From NCBI RefSeq assembly GCF_900142755.1, contig NZ_FRCA01000015.1, positions 1-64,000 on the forward strand: a DNA stretch of 64,000 bases, written 5' to 3'. Numbering within the stretch: the stretch's first letter is position 1; each line of letters starts with the position of its first letter. The DNA comes from Halomonas cupida (GTDB lineage: Bacteria > Pseudomonadota > Gammaproteobacteria > Pseudomonadales > Halomonadaceae). The notes below the pieces were generated by a model, which did no database searches, was not told the origin of the DNA, and worked only from the letters and a program-made list of their open reading frames with translations. This document shows, in pieces, positions 8,947 through 16,206 of this stretch. A program made the translations under genes and the position numbers.

Positions 8947-9064
8947 ATTGATTTCCATCGTTCTCGATCTTGCCATTTTCACCGTCTCCCTCGAGGAGCC
9001 CCGGAAACGATACATCGCGTTTCCGCCAGCGATACGAGACAACTTCTGATACAGGACACTGGCC

Positions 9065-10606
9065 ATGGCCAACCAGGATATTCCCACCACTAGTTCTTCC
9101 ACTACAGGGGATGCCGCTCAGGAAGAAAACCGCCTGATCGCCGAGCGTCGTGCCAAGCTGGCCGCTCGTCGCCAGTTGGTTGCCGAGAAGGGTGGCAGCG
9201 TATTCCCCAATGACTTCCGTCGCGACAGCCTGGCCGCTGAACTGCAGGCTGAACTGGGCGACCGAGACAAGGACGAGCTGGAGTCGCTCGGCCGTGCTGC
9301 CGCTGTGGCAGGCCGGGTGATGCGTAAACGTGGTCCCTTCATCGTGATTCAGGATGTCAGCGGGCAGATTCAGCTGTATGTCGACAAGAAGGGGCTGCCG
9401 GCGGAAGTGTTGGACGACATCAAGGGCTGGGATATCGGTGACATCGTGGCGGGACGCGGTCCTGTGCACAAGTCCGGCAAGGGCGACCTGTACGTGATGA
9501 TGCAGGAAGCGCAACTGCTGACCAAGAGCCTGCGCCCGCTGCCGGACAAGTTTCATGGTCTCACCGACATGGAAGCGCGCTATCGCCAGCGTTATGTCGA
9601 CCTGATCATGAATCCGGATTCGCGTCGTGTATTCGAAACGCGTGCGGCCATCATCAGCGCCATGCGCCGGTTCTTCGAGGATCGCGGCTTCATGGAAGTC
9701 GAGACGCCGATGCTGCAGCCGATTCCCGGCGGTGCAACGGCACGTCCGTTCACCACCCACCACAATGCGCTGGATATCGATATGTATCTGCGTATTGCCC
9801 CGGAGCTGTATCTCAAGCGGCTGGTGGTGGGCGGCTTCGAGCGGGTATTCGAGATCAATCGCAACTTCCGCAATGAAGGCCTGTCCACGCGTCACAATCC
9901 CGAGTTCACCATGGTCGAGTTCTACTGGGCCTATGTCGACTACCGGGCACTGATCGATCTGACCGAGCAGATGCTGCGCGAGATTGCCCAGAAGGTGTTG
10001 GGTACCACGACCCTGAACTACCAGGGGGCCAGCTATGACCTGGGCCAGCCGTTTGTGCGCATGACCCTGCGTGAAGCTATTCTGGCTCATGGCGAGGGCA
10101 TCTCTGGCGCGGACATCGACGATCTCGAGGCGGCGAGGGCGCTGGCAGCGCGCCTCGGCATTCAGGTCAAGGATGGCTGGGGCCTCGGCAAGCTGCAGAC
10201 AGAGATCTTCGAGGAAGTCGCTGAGTCGAAGCTCGACCAGCCGACCTTCATCACCGAGTATCCCGCCGAGGTCAGCCCGCTGGCGAGGCGCAGCGATGCC
10301 AACCCCTTTGTCACCGACCGTTTCGAGTTCTTTGTCGGTGGACGCGAGATCGCCAACGGCTTCTCCGAGCTCAATGATGCCGAGGATCAAGCCGAGCGCT
10401 TCCAGGCCCAGGTGGCCGAGAAGGATGCCGGTGACCTGGAAGCCATGTACTACGATGCGGATTATGTCCGCGCACTGGAGGTTGGCTTGCCGCCGACCGC
10501 CGGTGAAGGCATTGGTATCGACCGACTGGTGATGCTGTTCACCGATAGTCCATCGATTCGTGATGTCCTGCTGTTCCCGGCCATGCGCCCTGAGGTAGCC
10601 GAGTAA
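9065..10606 (+). CDS. lysS: Lysyl-tRNA synthetase, class II
   Basis: Charges tRNA-Lys in the cytoplasm. The 513 residues match the usual length of bacterial LysRS. The N-terminal OB-fold anticodon-binding domain (about 80-190) includes GPFIVIQDVSGQIQLY. The class II catalytic core has motif 2 (RVFEINRNFRNEGLSTRHNPEFTMVE, split across about 259-284) and motif 3 (GEGIGIDRLVMLF). The start ATG follows CAGGA with suitable spacing. A longer antisense reading frame over this gene is a codon-bias artefact. Confidence 0.97.
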   Translation: MANQDIPTTSSSTTGDAAQEENRLIAERRAKLAARRQLVAEKGGSVFPNDFRRDSLAAELQAELGDRDKDELESLGRAAAVAGRVMRKRGPFIVIQDVSGQIQLYVDKKGLPAEVLDDIKGWDIGDIVAGRGPVHKSGKGDLYVMMQEAQLLTKSLRPLPDKFHGLTDMEARYRQRYVDLIMNPDSRRVFETRAAIISAMRRFFEDRGFMEVETPMLQPIPGGATARPFTTHHNALDIDMYLRIAPELYLKRLVVGGFERVFEINRNFRNEGLSTRHNPEFTMVEFYWAYVDYRALIDLTEQMLREIAQKVLGTTTLNYQGASYDLGQPFVRMTLREAILAHGEGISGADIDDLEAARALAARLGIQVKDGWGLGKLQTEIFEEVAESKLDQPTFITEYPAEVSPLARRSDANPFVTDRFEFFVGGREIANGFSELNDAEDQAERFQAQVAEKDAGDLEAMYYDADYVRALEVGLPPTAGEGIGIDRLVMLFTDSPSIRDVLLFPAMRPEVAE

Positions 10607-10620
10607 GCTCAAGCGTCACT

Positions 10621-10662
10621 GCCGGCATTGCCAGCGGAGTTTACCGCTGGCAATGATCCGGC
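10621..10662 (+). terminator. Hairpin after lysS
   Basis: Perfect 12-bp stem CATTGCCAGCGG / CCGCTGGCAATG (10626-10655) with loop AGTTTA, extended by an outer GCCGG/CCGGC pair. No T run follows, so it may be a weak or factor-assisted terminator. Confidence 0.55.
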
Positions 10663-10731
10663 GTAGTAAGCGCTGGTAAGGGAGCAACAGAGCGCACATA
10701 ATGGCTGCGTTTCGACGTCGAGGAGACTGTG

Positions 10732-11118
10732 ATGAAACTGCTCAACCGCTCCGCCCTGAGCGTCAGGCCGACCCAGCATTTCGTTGACTGGATCAATGCG
10801 CTTGAACCGACGGTAGGCGATGATGACCTCACTCTTGCTGATGTCGAGCGCGAGAGCACTGTCTATCTGATTCCCGAGATGGATACGAGGGAAGCACTGG
10901 ACGCCTTCGTTCGCGAGCGTTACCTCGATGTGCTTGAAAGCGAACTGCGTGCCTGGGAAGAAGACGAACGACAGTGGCCGGAGACACTCGATTGGGCCCT
11001 GTTCGAGCGTTTTCTACAGGTCGAGCACAGCTATCTGGCGGTAGATCTCGATAATGAGGTAGCGCTGGAAATCGCTGAAGTGGATGACGAATTGCTGGTC
11101 GATCTCGACCAGGATTGA
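10732..11118 (+). CDS. Small acidic protein of unknown function
   Basis: 128 residues, rich in Asp and Glu, with a strongly acidic C-terminus. It has no signal peptide, membrane span, cysteine cluster or motif I can name. Trp and aromatic residues are spread through the middle (FVDWINAL, RAWEEDERQWPETLDWALF), which suggests a folded soluble protein. ATG 10732 is preferred over the overlapping GTG 10729 because GAGGAG lies 7 nt upstream. It stands alone between the lysS hairpin and a weak terminator. Codon use looks like its neighbours, so I take it as a real gene. Confidence 0.75.
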   Translation: MKLLNRSALSVRPTQHFVDWINALEPTVGDDDLTLADVERESTVYLIPEMDTREALDAFVRERYLDVLESELRAWEEDERQWPETLDWALFERFLQVEHSYLAVDLDNEVALEIAEVDDELLVDLDQD

Positions 11119-11178
11119 TGGTGTTCGGCAGACATGGCCATGGGGCGTGATCGCAGCCCACTACATGCCTCTCGGACG

Positions 11179-11203
11179 GGCCCCGAGGTATCCTCGCGGG
11201 GCC
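11179..11203 (+). terminator. Possible weak terminator
   Basis: GGCCCC pairs with GGGGCC, with a further GAGG/CCTC inner stem interrupted by a GC bulge; followed by TTCT only. Confidence 0.45.
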
Positions 11204-11399
11204 TTCTGCTCAGCGAGACCGCCTGCCTGGCGGGACCTTCTGTCTGGATAATTGGTCAGCATGGCTCTTCTGAGTGTCTATTTCCGAGTGCCTGTTTCCG
11301 AGTGCCTATTCAGGCCAGGGCTTGAGCCACACTGCGCCTGTGCTCTTTACAGGATGTTGTGGAGTCTGAATCGGACTGCTGTTTTCGATCGACTATTCT

Positions 11400-11437
11400 G
11401 TAGCTCGTAGCTCGTAGCTCGTAGCTCGTAGCTCGTA
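11400..11437. repeat. 7-bp tandem repeat, five units
   Basis: GTAGCTC repeated five times without a mismatch, then a partial unit. It differs by one base from the AGCTCGA array at 470-502 when the phase is adjusted. It sits just before the MFS transporter gene. Confidence 0.92.
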
Positions 11438-11473
11438 ACCGCTTTCCCCGTGCCATGCCGATGGATACTGTGC

Positions 11474-12877
11474 ATGAGTCGTTTATTCTCTGATCGTGAA
11501 GGTGATGATGGCCTGCCTGGTGGCGAGCGCCGTCTGGCCGTGATCGCGCTGGTGCTCGGTACCCTGATGGCGGTCGTCGACACCACCATGATCAATATTG
11601 CCCTGCCATCAATGGCACGCGATCTCGATATCTCCCCTTCACGGGCCATCTGGATCACCAACCTGTTTCAGGTGGTCTGTGCGGCCATGTTGCTGGTATT
11701 TGCCGCCGCCAGTGAGCTGCTCAGCCGACGCAAGGTCTATGTCGGCGGTATCGGGCTGTTCACCCTGGCTGCCCTGGGCAGTGCGCTGGCGCCCAATTTC
11801 GAGACGCTGCTGGTGTTCCGAGCCCTGCAGGGTGTCGGTGCCGCAGCGACTCTGTCGATTGGTCCGTCGCTGTATCGCATGATCTTTCCCTCACGACTGC
11901 TCGGCAGTGCACTGGGTCTGTCCTCGCTGGTGGTGGCGGCCGGCTATGCAGCCGGGCCGTCGATCGGCGGTCTGATCCTGTCGGTGGCCCGCTGGCCCTG
12001 GCTGTTTGCGCTCAACCTACCTCTCGGTCTGGCGGCGGTGGTCATGGCCTGGCGAGCTCTCCCGCGTGAGGCGCCCCGTGAAGGCAATTTCGACGCCATC
12101 GGTGCCGTCTCGTCGATGCTGATGCTGGGCGGGCTGTTCATGGCCATGGATGCAGTCGGTCACCGGGCGCCGTTGCTCGAGATCGTCGGCTGGGTGGCGC
12201 TGACCTGCACAGCGATGCTGGGCTTTGTGTGTCGTCAACGGCGTGCCAGCCATCCGCTGCTACCGCTCAGTCTGTTCCGCGAACCACGCTTTCGGCTGGC
12301 GGTCGGCGCTCAGGGAACGGCCTTCATCGGTCAGGGGCTGACGTTCGTTGCGCTGTCTTTTCTGTACCAGCAGGAAATGGGGTTCTCGGCGTTGCATACC
12401 GCCTGGTTATTCACTCCCTGGCCGTTGACCATCATGCTGGTCGGCCCGCTTGCCGGTCGCCTGGCGGATCGCTTCAATCCCGCTCTGGTGGCGACCCTGG
12501 GACTGGTGTTGCTGTTGATGGGACTGGTGAGTCTGGCCTCGCTACCGGCAGATGCCGGGGTTCTGGATAGTCTGTGGCGCACGGCATTGTGTGGAGCAGG
12601 GTTCGGCCTGTTCCAGCCACCCAACAATCGTGAGCTGATGACCAGCGTGCCGCTGGCGCGCAGTGCCAATGCATCGGGCGTCATGAGTACCACACGTACA
12701 GTAGGGCAGTCGCTGGGTGTCGCACTGGTGGGGCTGTGTCTCGCCGCAGGCACGGGTGTCCAGCAGGCGCTGTGGATCGGAGCCGCGACCACGCTACTGG
12801 CATTGTGCATCAGCATCGTTCGTGTAGGACGTGCCGGGCGAGCGCATGGAGAGGCGCGCGCGCTACGGGCTTCGTAG
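11474..12877 (+). CDS. MFS multidrug exporter, DHA2 family
   Basis: Inner-membrane drug:proton antiporter of 467 residues from ATG 11474 (a GTG at 11450 would add eight residues). The DHA2 (14-span) motif LGTLMAVVDTTMINIALPSM is in the first span, and the loop LSRRKVYVGG and motif C-like GYAAGPSIGG follow. Fourteen hydrophobic segments are plausible from the pattern, resembling SmvA/QacA or EmrB-like proteins. No periplasmic adaptor or outer-membrane partner gene is adjacent, so it probably works alone. Substrate cannot be read from the sequence. There is no adjacent regulator. Confidence 0.88.
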   Translation: MSRLFSDREGDDGLPGGERRLAVIALVLGTLMAVVDTTMINIALPSMARDLDISPSRAIWITNLFQVVCAAMLLVFAAASELLSRRKVYVGGIGLFTLAALGSALAPNFETLLVFRALQGVGAAATLSIGPSLYRMIFPSRLLGSALGLSSLVVAAGYAAGPSIGGLILSVARWPWLFALNLPLGLAAVVMAWRALPREAPREGNFDAIGAVSSMLMLGGLFMAMDAVGHRAPLLEIVGWVALTCTAMLGFVCRQRRASHPLLPLSLFREPRFRLAVGAQGTAFIGQGLTFVALSFLYQQEMGFSALHTAWLFTPWPLTIMLVGPLAGRLADRFNPALVATLGLVLLLMGLVSLASLPADAGVLDSLWRTALCGAGFGLFQPPNNRELMTSVPLARSANASGVMSTTRTVGQSLGVALVGLCLAAGTGVQQALWIGAATTLLALCISIVRVGRAGRAHGEARALRAS

Positions 12878-13076
12878 ATGTCGGGTCAACAGCGTACAAT
12901 GATTGTCAGGGAATGAGACTGTGCAGGACACAGTGTCACCCGTCGAGACAGTCCATTGCAGCTCATCACCTGCAGGCGCCATGGATGCAGCTGTCAGGGA
13001 ACTGTCGAGGCGTTCAGCTTCCTGCTGGGTTCCATTCTCCCTGTTTCGAGAACCACTCACCTATTCGAGAACCGAT

Positions 13077-13388
13077 ATGAGCATTCAGGCGACCATCGAA
13101 GATAAACTCAAGGCGCTGGAGCCCACCGAGTTGGTGGTCGAGAACGAGAGCCACATGCACAATGTGCCGCCGAATTCCGAGACTCACTTCAAGGTCACTC
13201 TGGTGTCGGAGCGCTTTGTCGGATTGATGCCGGTCAAGCGCCACCAGCAGATCTACGCGTTACTGGCCGATGAGCTTTCCGGCCCGGTGCATGCGCTGGC
13301 GCTGCACCTTTATACCCCTCAGGAATGGTCAGCTCGCGGAGGAGCACGTCCCGACTCTCCCAACTGCCTGGGTGGTGGGCGCTCGTGA
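13077..13388 (+). CDS. bolA: BolA family protein
   Basis: 103-residue BolA/IbaG-type protein, a partner of monothiol glutaredoxins in iron-sulfur handling and a stress/morphology regulator in E. coli. The family features HNVPPNSETHFKV, the conserved VPVKRHQ-like segment (LMPVKRHQQIY) with the ligand histidine, and the ending SPNCLGG are all present. ATG 13077 is chosen because the upstream extension in the same frame has no homology. The start region contains TTCGAGAACC twice, 19 nt apart. The stop overlaps the GTG of the next gene. Confidence 0.93.
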   Translation: MSIQATIEDKLKALEPTELVVENESHMHNVPPNSETHFKVTLVSERFVGLMPVKRHQQIYALLADELSGPVHALALHLYTPQEWSARGGARPDSPNCLGGGRS

Positions 13389-14233
13389 CAGCAGAGCCGA
13401 CACGGCTGGCCTATCTGGACGCCATGGGGCTGACCGCGTGGACCGCCCGCTACCAGTTGCCCAATGCCCTGGCGACACCGGTCTGCGACTGGCCGGAGCA
13501 GGAAGCACCGCAACCTGTCCAGGCCAGGGCAGGAGCCGAGAGCCTGCACGCACTGCTGGATGACACTGCTCCGAAGGCGGCGCCGAATTCTGAAGCGTCG
13601 CCTGCCGCCGAGGCCAGTGCCCGATCCGGTCGTTCCCAGCGCAAGGCTCGTGCTCTGTTGGGGGATATTGCGCCCCTTGAGGCCGAGCAGGAGCCTGGTG
13701 GCAATGCGGCGGCTGGAGAAGTAGAGGCGGTGCCGGAAACGGCAGCCGAAAGTGCTGAAGCGCTGCGTTTCGAGTGCCAGGTATGCTGTCTGGATGGGCG
13801 CTGGCTGCTGATGGTGGCACAGTCACAGCCACTGGATGCCGAGTGTCAGCGCCTGCTGCTGAATCTGCTGCGTGCCGCCGGAGTTCAGGCGACACAGCGC
13901 CCGGGGTTCGAGTCACTGCGCTGGCCTCTGGAAGAGGGGCTGCCGGTGCATCAGCCCCTGGCCGAGGCTCGTCAGGGACTCAAGGCTTTCGTGGCCGGTC
14001 GTCGTCGACGTGGCTGGGAGCCGGAGCGGGTGTTGCTGTTCGGTGAGAGCGAGGTGCTGCAGAGCGTGGTCGATGCCGGTGATAGTGACCACAGCCGCAG
14101 TCTGGCACTGCCGCTGTGGCAGGGGCCAGGCCTGCAGGAACTGCTCGGCAGCGCTGAAGCCAAGCGGGCCCTGTGGCCACGCATTCAGGCATGGCGTCAA
14201 CAATGGCTGGGTGGGGCGCAACAGAGTGACTGA
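13385..14233 (+). CDS. holD: Divergent DNA polymerase III psi subunit (HolD-like)
   Basis: 282 residues. Most of the protein is unlike anything obvious, but the N-terminus (LAYLDAMGLTAWTARYQLP) resembles the start of HolD (LQQLGITQWSLRRP), which binds chi and the clamp-loader. The C-terminus (AEAKRALWPRIQAW) resembles its ending (TARAALWQQICTY). A long Ala/Glu/Pro-rich insert (about 40-130) makes it double the E. coli length. Known context: E. coli holD overlaps rimI, and pseudomonads have a cryptic psi protein encoded next to rimI. Here too it overlaps rimI (GTGACTGA). The GTG start overlaps the bolA stop. Function is inferred from these weak matches plus position. Confidence 0.65.
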   Translation: MTAEPTRLAYLDAMGLTAWTARYQLPNALATPVCDWPEQEAPQPVQARAGAESLHALLDDTAPKAAPNSEASPAAEASARSGRSQRKARALLGDIAPLEAEQEPGGNAAAGEVEAVPETAAESAEALRFECQVCCLDGRWLLMVAQSQPLDAECQRLLLNLLRAAGVQATQRPGFESLRWPLEEGLPVHQPLAEARQGLKAFVAGRRRRGWEPERVLLFGESEVLQSVVDAGDSDHSRSLALPLWQGPGLQELLGSAEAKRALWPRIQAWRQQWLGGAQQSD

Positions 14234-14750
14234 GGTGGTTCTGCTGGAGCCTTCCGACCTGCCGGACCTGATGGCGCTGGAGCAGGCTCAGGAAGTGGCG
14301 GTGTCCACACCGGCCTCGTTGAGCGCGGCGCTGTCCAGCAGTCCAGACGAGATGCGGCATCAGGTTTTCGGCGCCCGTTCCGAGGAGGGCCGGTTGCTGG
14401 GATATGCGATGCTGGCGCTGCAACCCTTTGATGCCGAATTGGAAGCCATTCTGGTGGCAAGTGAGGCGCGACGTCAGGGGATTGCCGGGCGCTTGCTCGA
14501 CAGGGTGGTCACCGCCGCCCGTGATCAGCAGCTCGAACGGCTGCTACTGGAAGTGCGGGCCGGTAATCAGGCAGCGATCGCCCTGTATCGAGCGGCGGGC
14601 TTTCAGCTGGATGGAGTCCGCAAGGGGTATTATCCTCCAGGCCCAGCCGCAGGCGCTTATCCTCCAGGCCCAGCCGCTTCATCCCCAACCGCAAGCTCCG
14701 GGCTGCGCGAGGATGCGTGGTTGATGTCGCTTGACTTGAATTCTTGTTAA
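14226..14750 (+). CDS. rimI: Ribosomal protein S18 N-terminal acetyltransferase RimI
   Basis: GNAT acetyltransferase that acetylates the N-terminal Ala of S18. The acetyl-CoA loop is RRQGIAGRLLD (about 80-90), followed by LLLEVRAGNQAAIALYRAAGF, as in RimI. GTG 14226 overlaps the holD-like stop. At 174 residues it is about 25 longer than E. coli RimI. The excess is a Pro/Ala-rich insert between GYYP and the usual EDAWLM ending, encoded by two copies of a 20-nt sequence spaced 27 nt apart (14631-14650 and 14658-14677). The TAA stop lies in a 30-nt palindrome found again at 51584. Confidence 0.9.
   Translation: MTEVVLLEPSDLPDLMALEQAQEVAVSTPASLSAALSSSPDEMRHQVFGARSEEGRLLGYAMLALQPFDAELEAILVASEARRQGIAGRLLDRVVTAARDQQLERLLLEVRAGNQAAIALYRAAGFQLDGVRKGYYPPGPAAGAYPPGPAASSPTASSGLREDAWLMSLDLNSC
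14631..14677 (+). repeat. 27-nt period direct repeat inside rimI
   Basis: TATCCTCCAGGCCCAGCCGC occurs at 14631-14650 and exactly again at 14658-14677. The period of 27 keeps the reading frame and encodes YPPGPAA twice. Confidence 0.93.
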
Positions 14751-14776
14751 CCCGGCATGCTTTCATGTTGGGTTAA
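14747..14776. repeat. Dispersed 30-nt palindrome, copy 1
   Basis: Arms TTAACCCGGCATG and CATGTTGGGTTAA around a CTTTC-type loop; two G:U pairs complete a 13-bp stem in plus-strand RNA. It supplies the TAA stop of rimI. A copy differing at one base is at 51584-51613. Confidence 0.9.
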
Positions 14777-14816
14777 TGGCGGCACATGGACGCGCCGCCG
14801 TCGGCAGGGCACACGA

Positions 14817-14849
14817 ATGCGGAGGGACTCAGTATGAGTCCCTCCGCAT
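14817..14849. terminator. Bidirectional terminator between rimI and zapB
   Basis: Perfect 14-bp stem ATGCGGAGGGACTC / GAGTCCCTCCGCAT with loop AGTAT, followed by CATTGTTT. It lies between two convergent genes. Confidence 0.8.
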
Positions 14850-14909
14850 CATTGTTTCGGTAAGCCTTGCTGCTGCCGACCTGGACCGAGTGAGTCGGCT
14901 GTGCTCGAC

Positions 14910-15131
14910 CTAGACCGAATGAGCCGGCTGTGCCGCTGCCTGCGGCTGACTGCCATCGACCTCGTCGAGCTTACCGAGCAAGGACGTCAGGCGACGCTCC
15001 CAATCCTCGCGCTCCTGCTTGAGGCGGGTATTTTCCTCGCGCAGCTCCTCGGCTTCCATCTTCAGCAATTCCAGAGCCTCAACAGCGCTGGTGACTTTCT
15101 GTTCGAGCTGGTTGAAGAGTTCAGTGCTCAT
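14910..15131 (-). CDS. zapB: ZapB-like coiled-coil cell division protein (TIGR02449 type)
   Basis: 73 residues forming one long coiled coil (MSTELFNQLEQKV to about residue 55), with the E/L/K heptad pattern and the ending WERRLTSLLGKLDEV that matches ZapB (WQERLQALLGRMEEV). ZapB joins ZapA-FtsZ at mid-cell and helps condense the Z ring. The C-terminal tail is low-complexity (Q/A/P). ATG 15131 is preferred over 15146 because it aligns with ZapB. rsmD lies upstream on the same strand with a gap of about 190 nt. Confidence 0.8.
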   Translation of the reverse strand: MSTELFNQLEQKVTSAVEALELLKMEAEELREENTRLKQEREDWERRLTSLLGKLDEVDGSQPQAAAQPAHSV

Positions 15132-15324
15132 CCTTGTCTCCTGCATGACATTCGTTCAGGCGCGCAGAGCGCGCATCGGGAAGCAGTGGATGAATGGCCG
15201 AGCGAATCGCTCACCGAGGCATTCAGGCAGTGTTTCCTGGAGCATGAGCGTAACGCTGTGAGGCGACAGGAACAAGCGTCGCGGCTGGGCGACGTCAAGG
15301 TCGTGACCTGGATGCTCGTTGCGA

Positions 15325-15939
15325 TCAATCCATGCTGCGCTGATAGAGCCGTGCATGGCTGTCTCCGGCGCGCAGCTCGCGATGCAATTGCCAGGTGTCG
15401 GGCACCTCGACCTCCAGTCCGGACTCGACCTCCAGGTAGATCCAGCTTCGCGGGGCCAGCCAGGCGGAAGCTTCGAGGGTGGCACAGCACGGCTCCGCCA
15501 GGCCGAGACGGAAGGGAGGGTCGAGCAGCACCAGTGAGTAGGGCGCATTCGGCGTCGTGTTCTGGAGCCAGGCAATGGCGTCGGTGTTGATGACCTGGCC
15601 TTGAGTGATGCCGAGGGTTGCCAGGTTCTGTTCGATCAACTCGGCCACCTGACGATCACTTTCGATGAACGTTGCCTCGCGAGCGCCGCGTGACAGGGCC
15701 TCGAAGCCCAGAGCACCGGTGCCGGCAAACAGGTCCAATACCCGGGCAGCGTAGAGCTCCCCAGTCAGCCAGTTGAACAGGGTTTCGCGTACGCGATCGG
15801 GAGTTGGGCGCAGACCGGGCTTATCGAGCACGGGCAGCAGACGACGTCGATGGTCGCCCCCGATGATGCGCAGCTGGCCTGGTCGCGATGCATTGCGCGA
15901 GGTGCGGGCCGGGCGAGAAGAAGAGCGTTTTCGTGTCAT
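15325..15939 (-). CDS. rsmD: 16S rRNA (guanine966-N2)-methyltransferase RsmD
   Basis: 204-residue SAM-dependent methyltransferase modifying G966 of 16S rRNA. The order of motifs is typical: LRIIGGDHRRRLLPVL near the N-terminus, RPTPDRVRETLFNWL, the SAM loop DLFAGTGALGFEALSRGA, and the catalytic LLDPPF. An Arg/Ser-rich N-terminal tail precedes them. ATG 15939 is used; the reading frame stays open far upstream, antisense to ftsY, but that part is not coding. rsmD diverges from ftsY, the same arrangement as in E. coli. Confidence 0.95.
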   Translation of the reverse strand: MTRKRSSSRPARTSRNASRPGQLRIIGGDHRRRLLPVLDKPGLRPTPDRVRETLFNWLTGELYAARVLDLFAGTGALGFEALSRGAREATFIESDRQVAELIEQNLATLGITQGQVINTDAIAWLQNTTPNAPYSLVLLDPPFRLGLAEPCCATLEASAWLAPRSWIYLEVESGLEVEVPDTWQLHRELRAGDSHARLYQRSMD

Positions 15940-16206
15940 GGGTTGCGATTCTACTGGAAACGCAGCCGTTATTAACGTGTCAATCAAATGGATCACCCTG
16001 TTCAATTCGATTGTCGCCTTGATGGTCGACGGCGGTGTTTCCTGTGCCGTAATTACCCCAGCACCAGAGCTTGCTGGGTTGATAACCCGACAGATTTGCG
16101 TGCCGAGTGAATAATTCAGTGCTTCAGGCATCGCCTGTTGTCCACAGTGACGGGCCGCAATGGTAGGATGTGTCGGTTCGTTCACCGGCTGAGGTGTTGG
16201 TCTTCC

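Larger units (their letters stand above)
11119..11473. other. Gene-free gap with hairpin and 7-bp tandem repeat
   Basis: The gap holds a GC-rich hairpin (11179-11203) that may end transcription of the acidic protein gene, then AT-richer sequence, then the heptamer array at 11400-11437. No gene is visible. Confidence 0.6.

Noticed and set aside
8462..10612. 716-codon open frame antisense to prfB/lysS
   Set aside because: Opposite strand of two certain genes, composition follows their codon bias, no recognisable domain.
14509..14766. Minus-strand frame with LRLGLED-type repeats over rimI
   Set aside because: The apparent protein repeat is only the complement of the 27-nt DNA repeat inside rimI.
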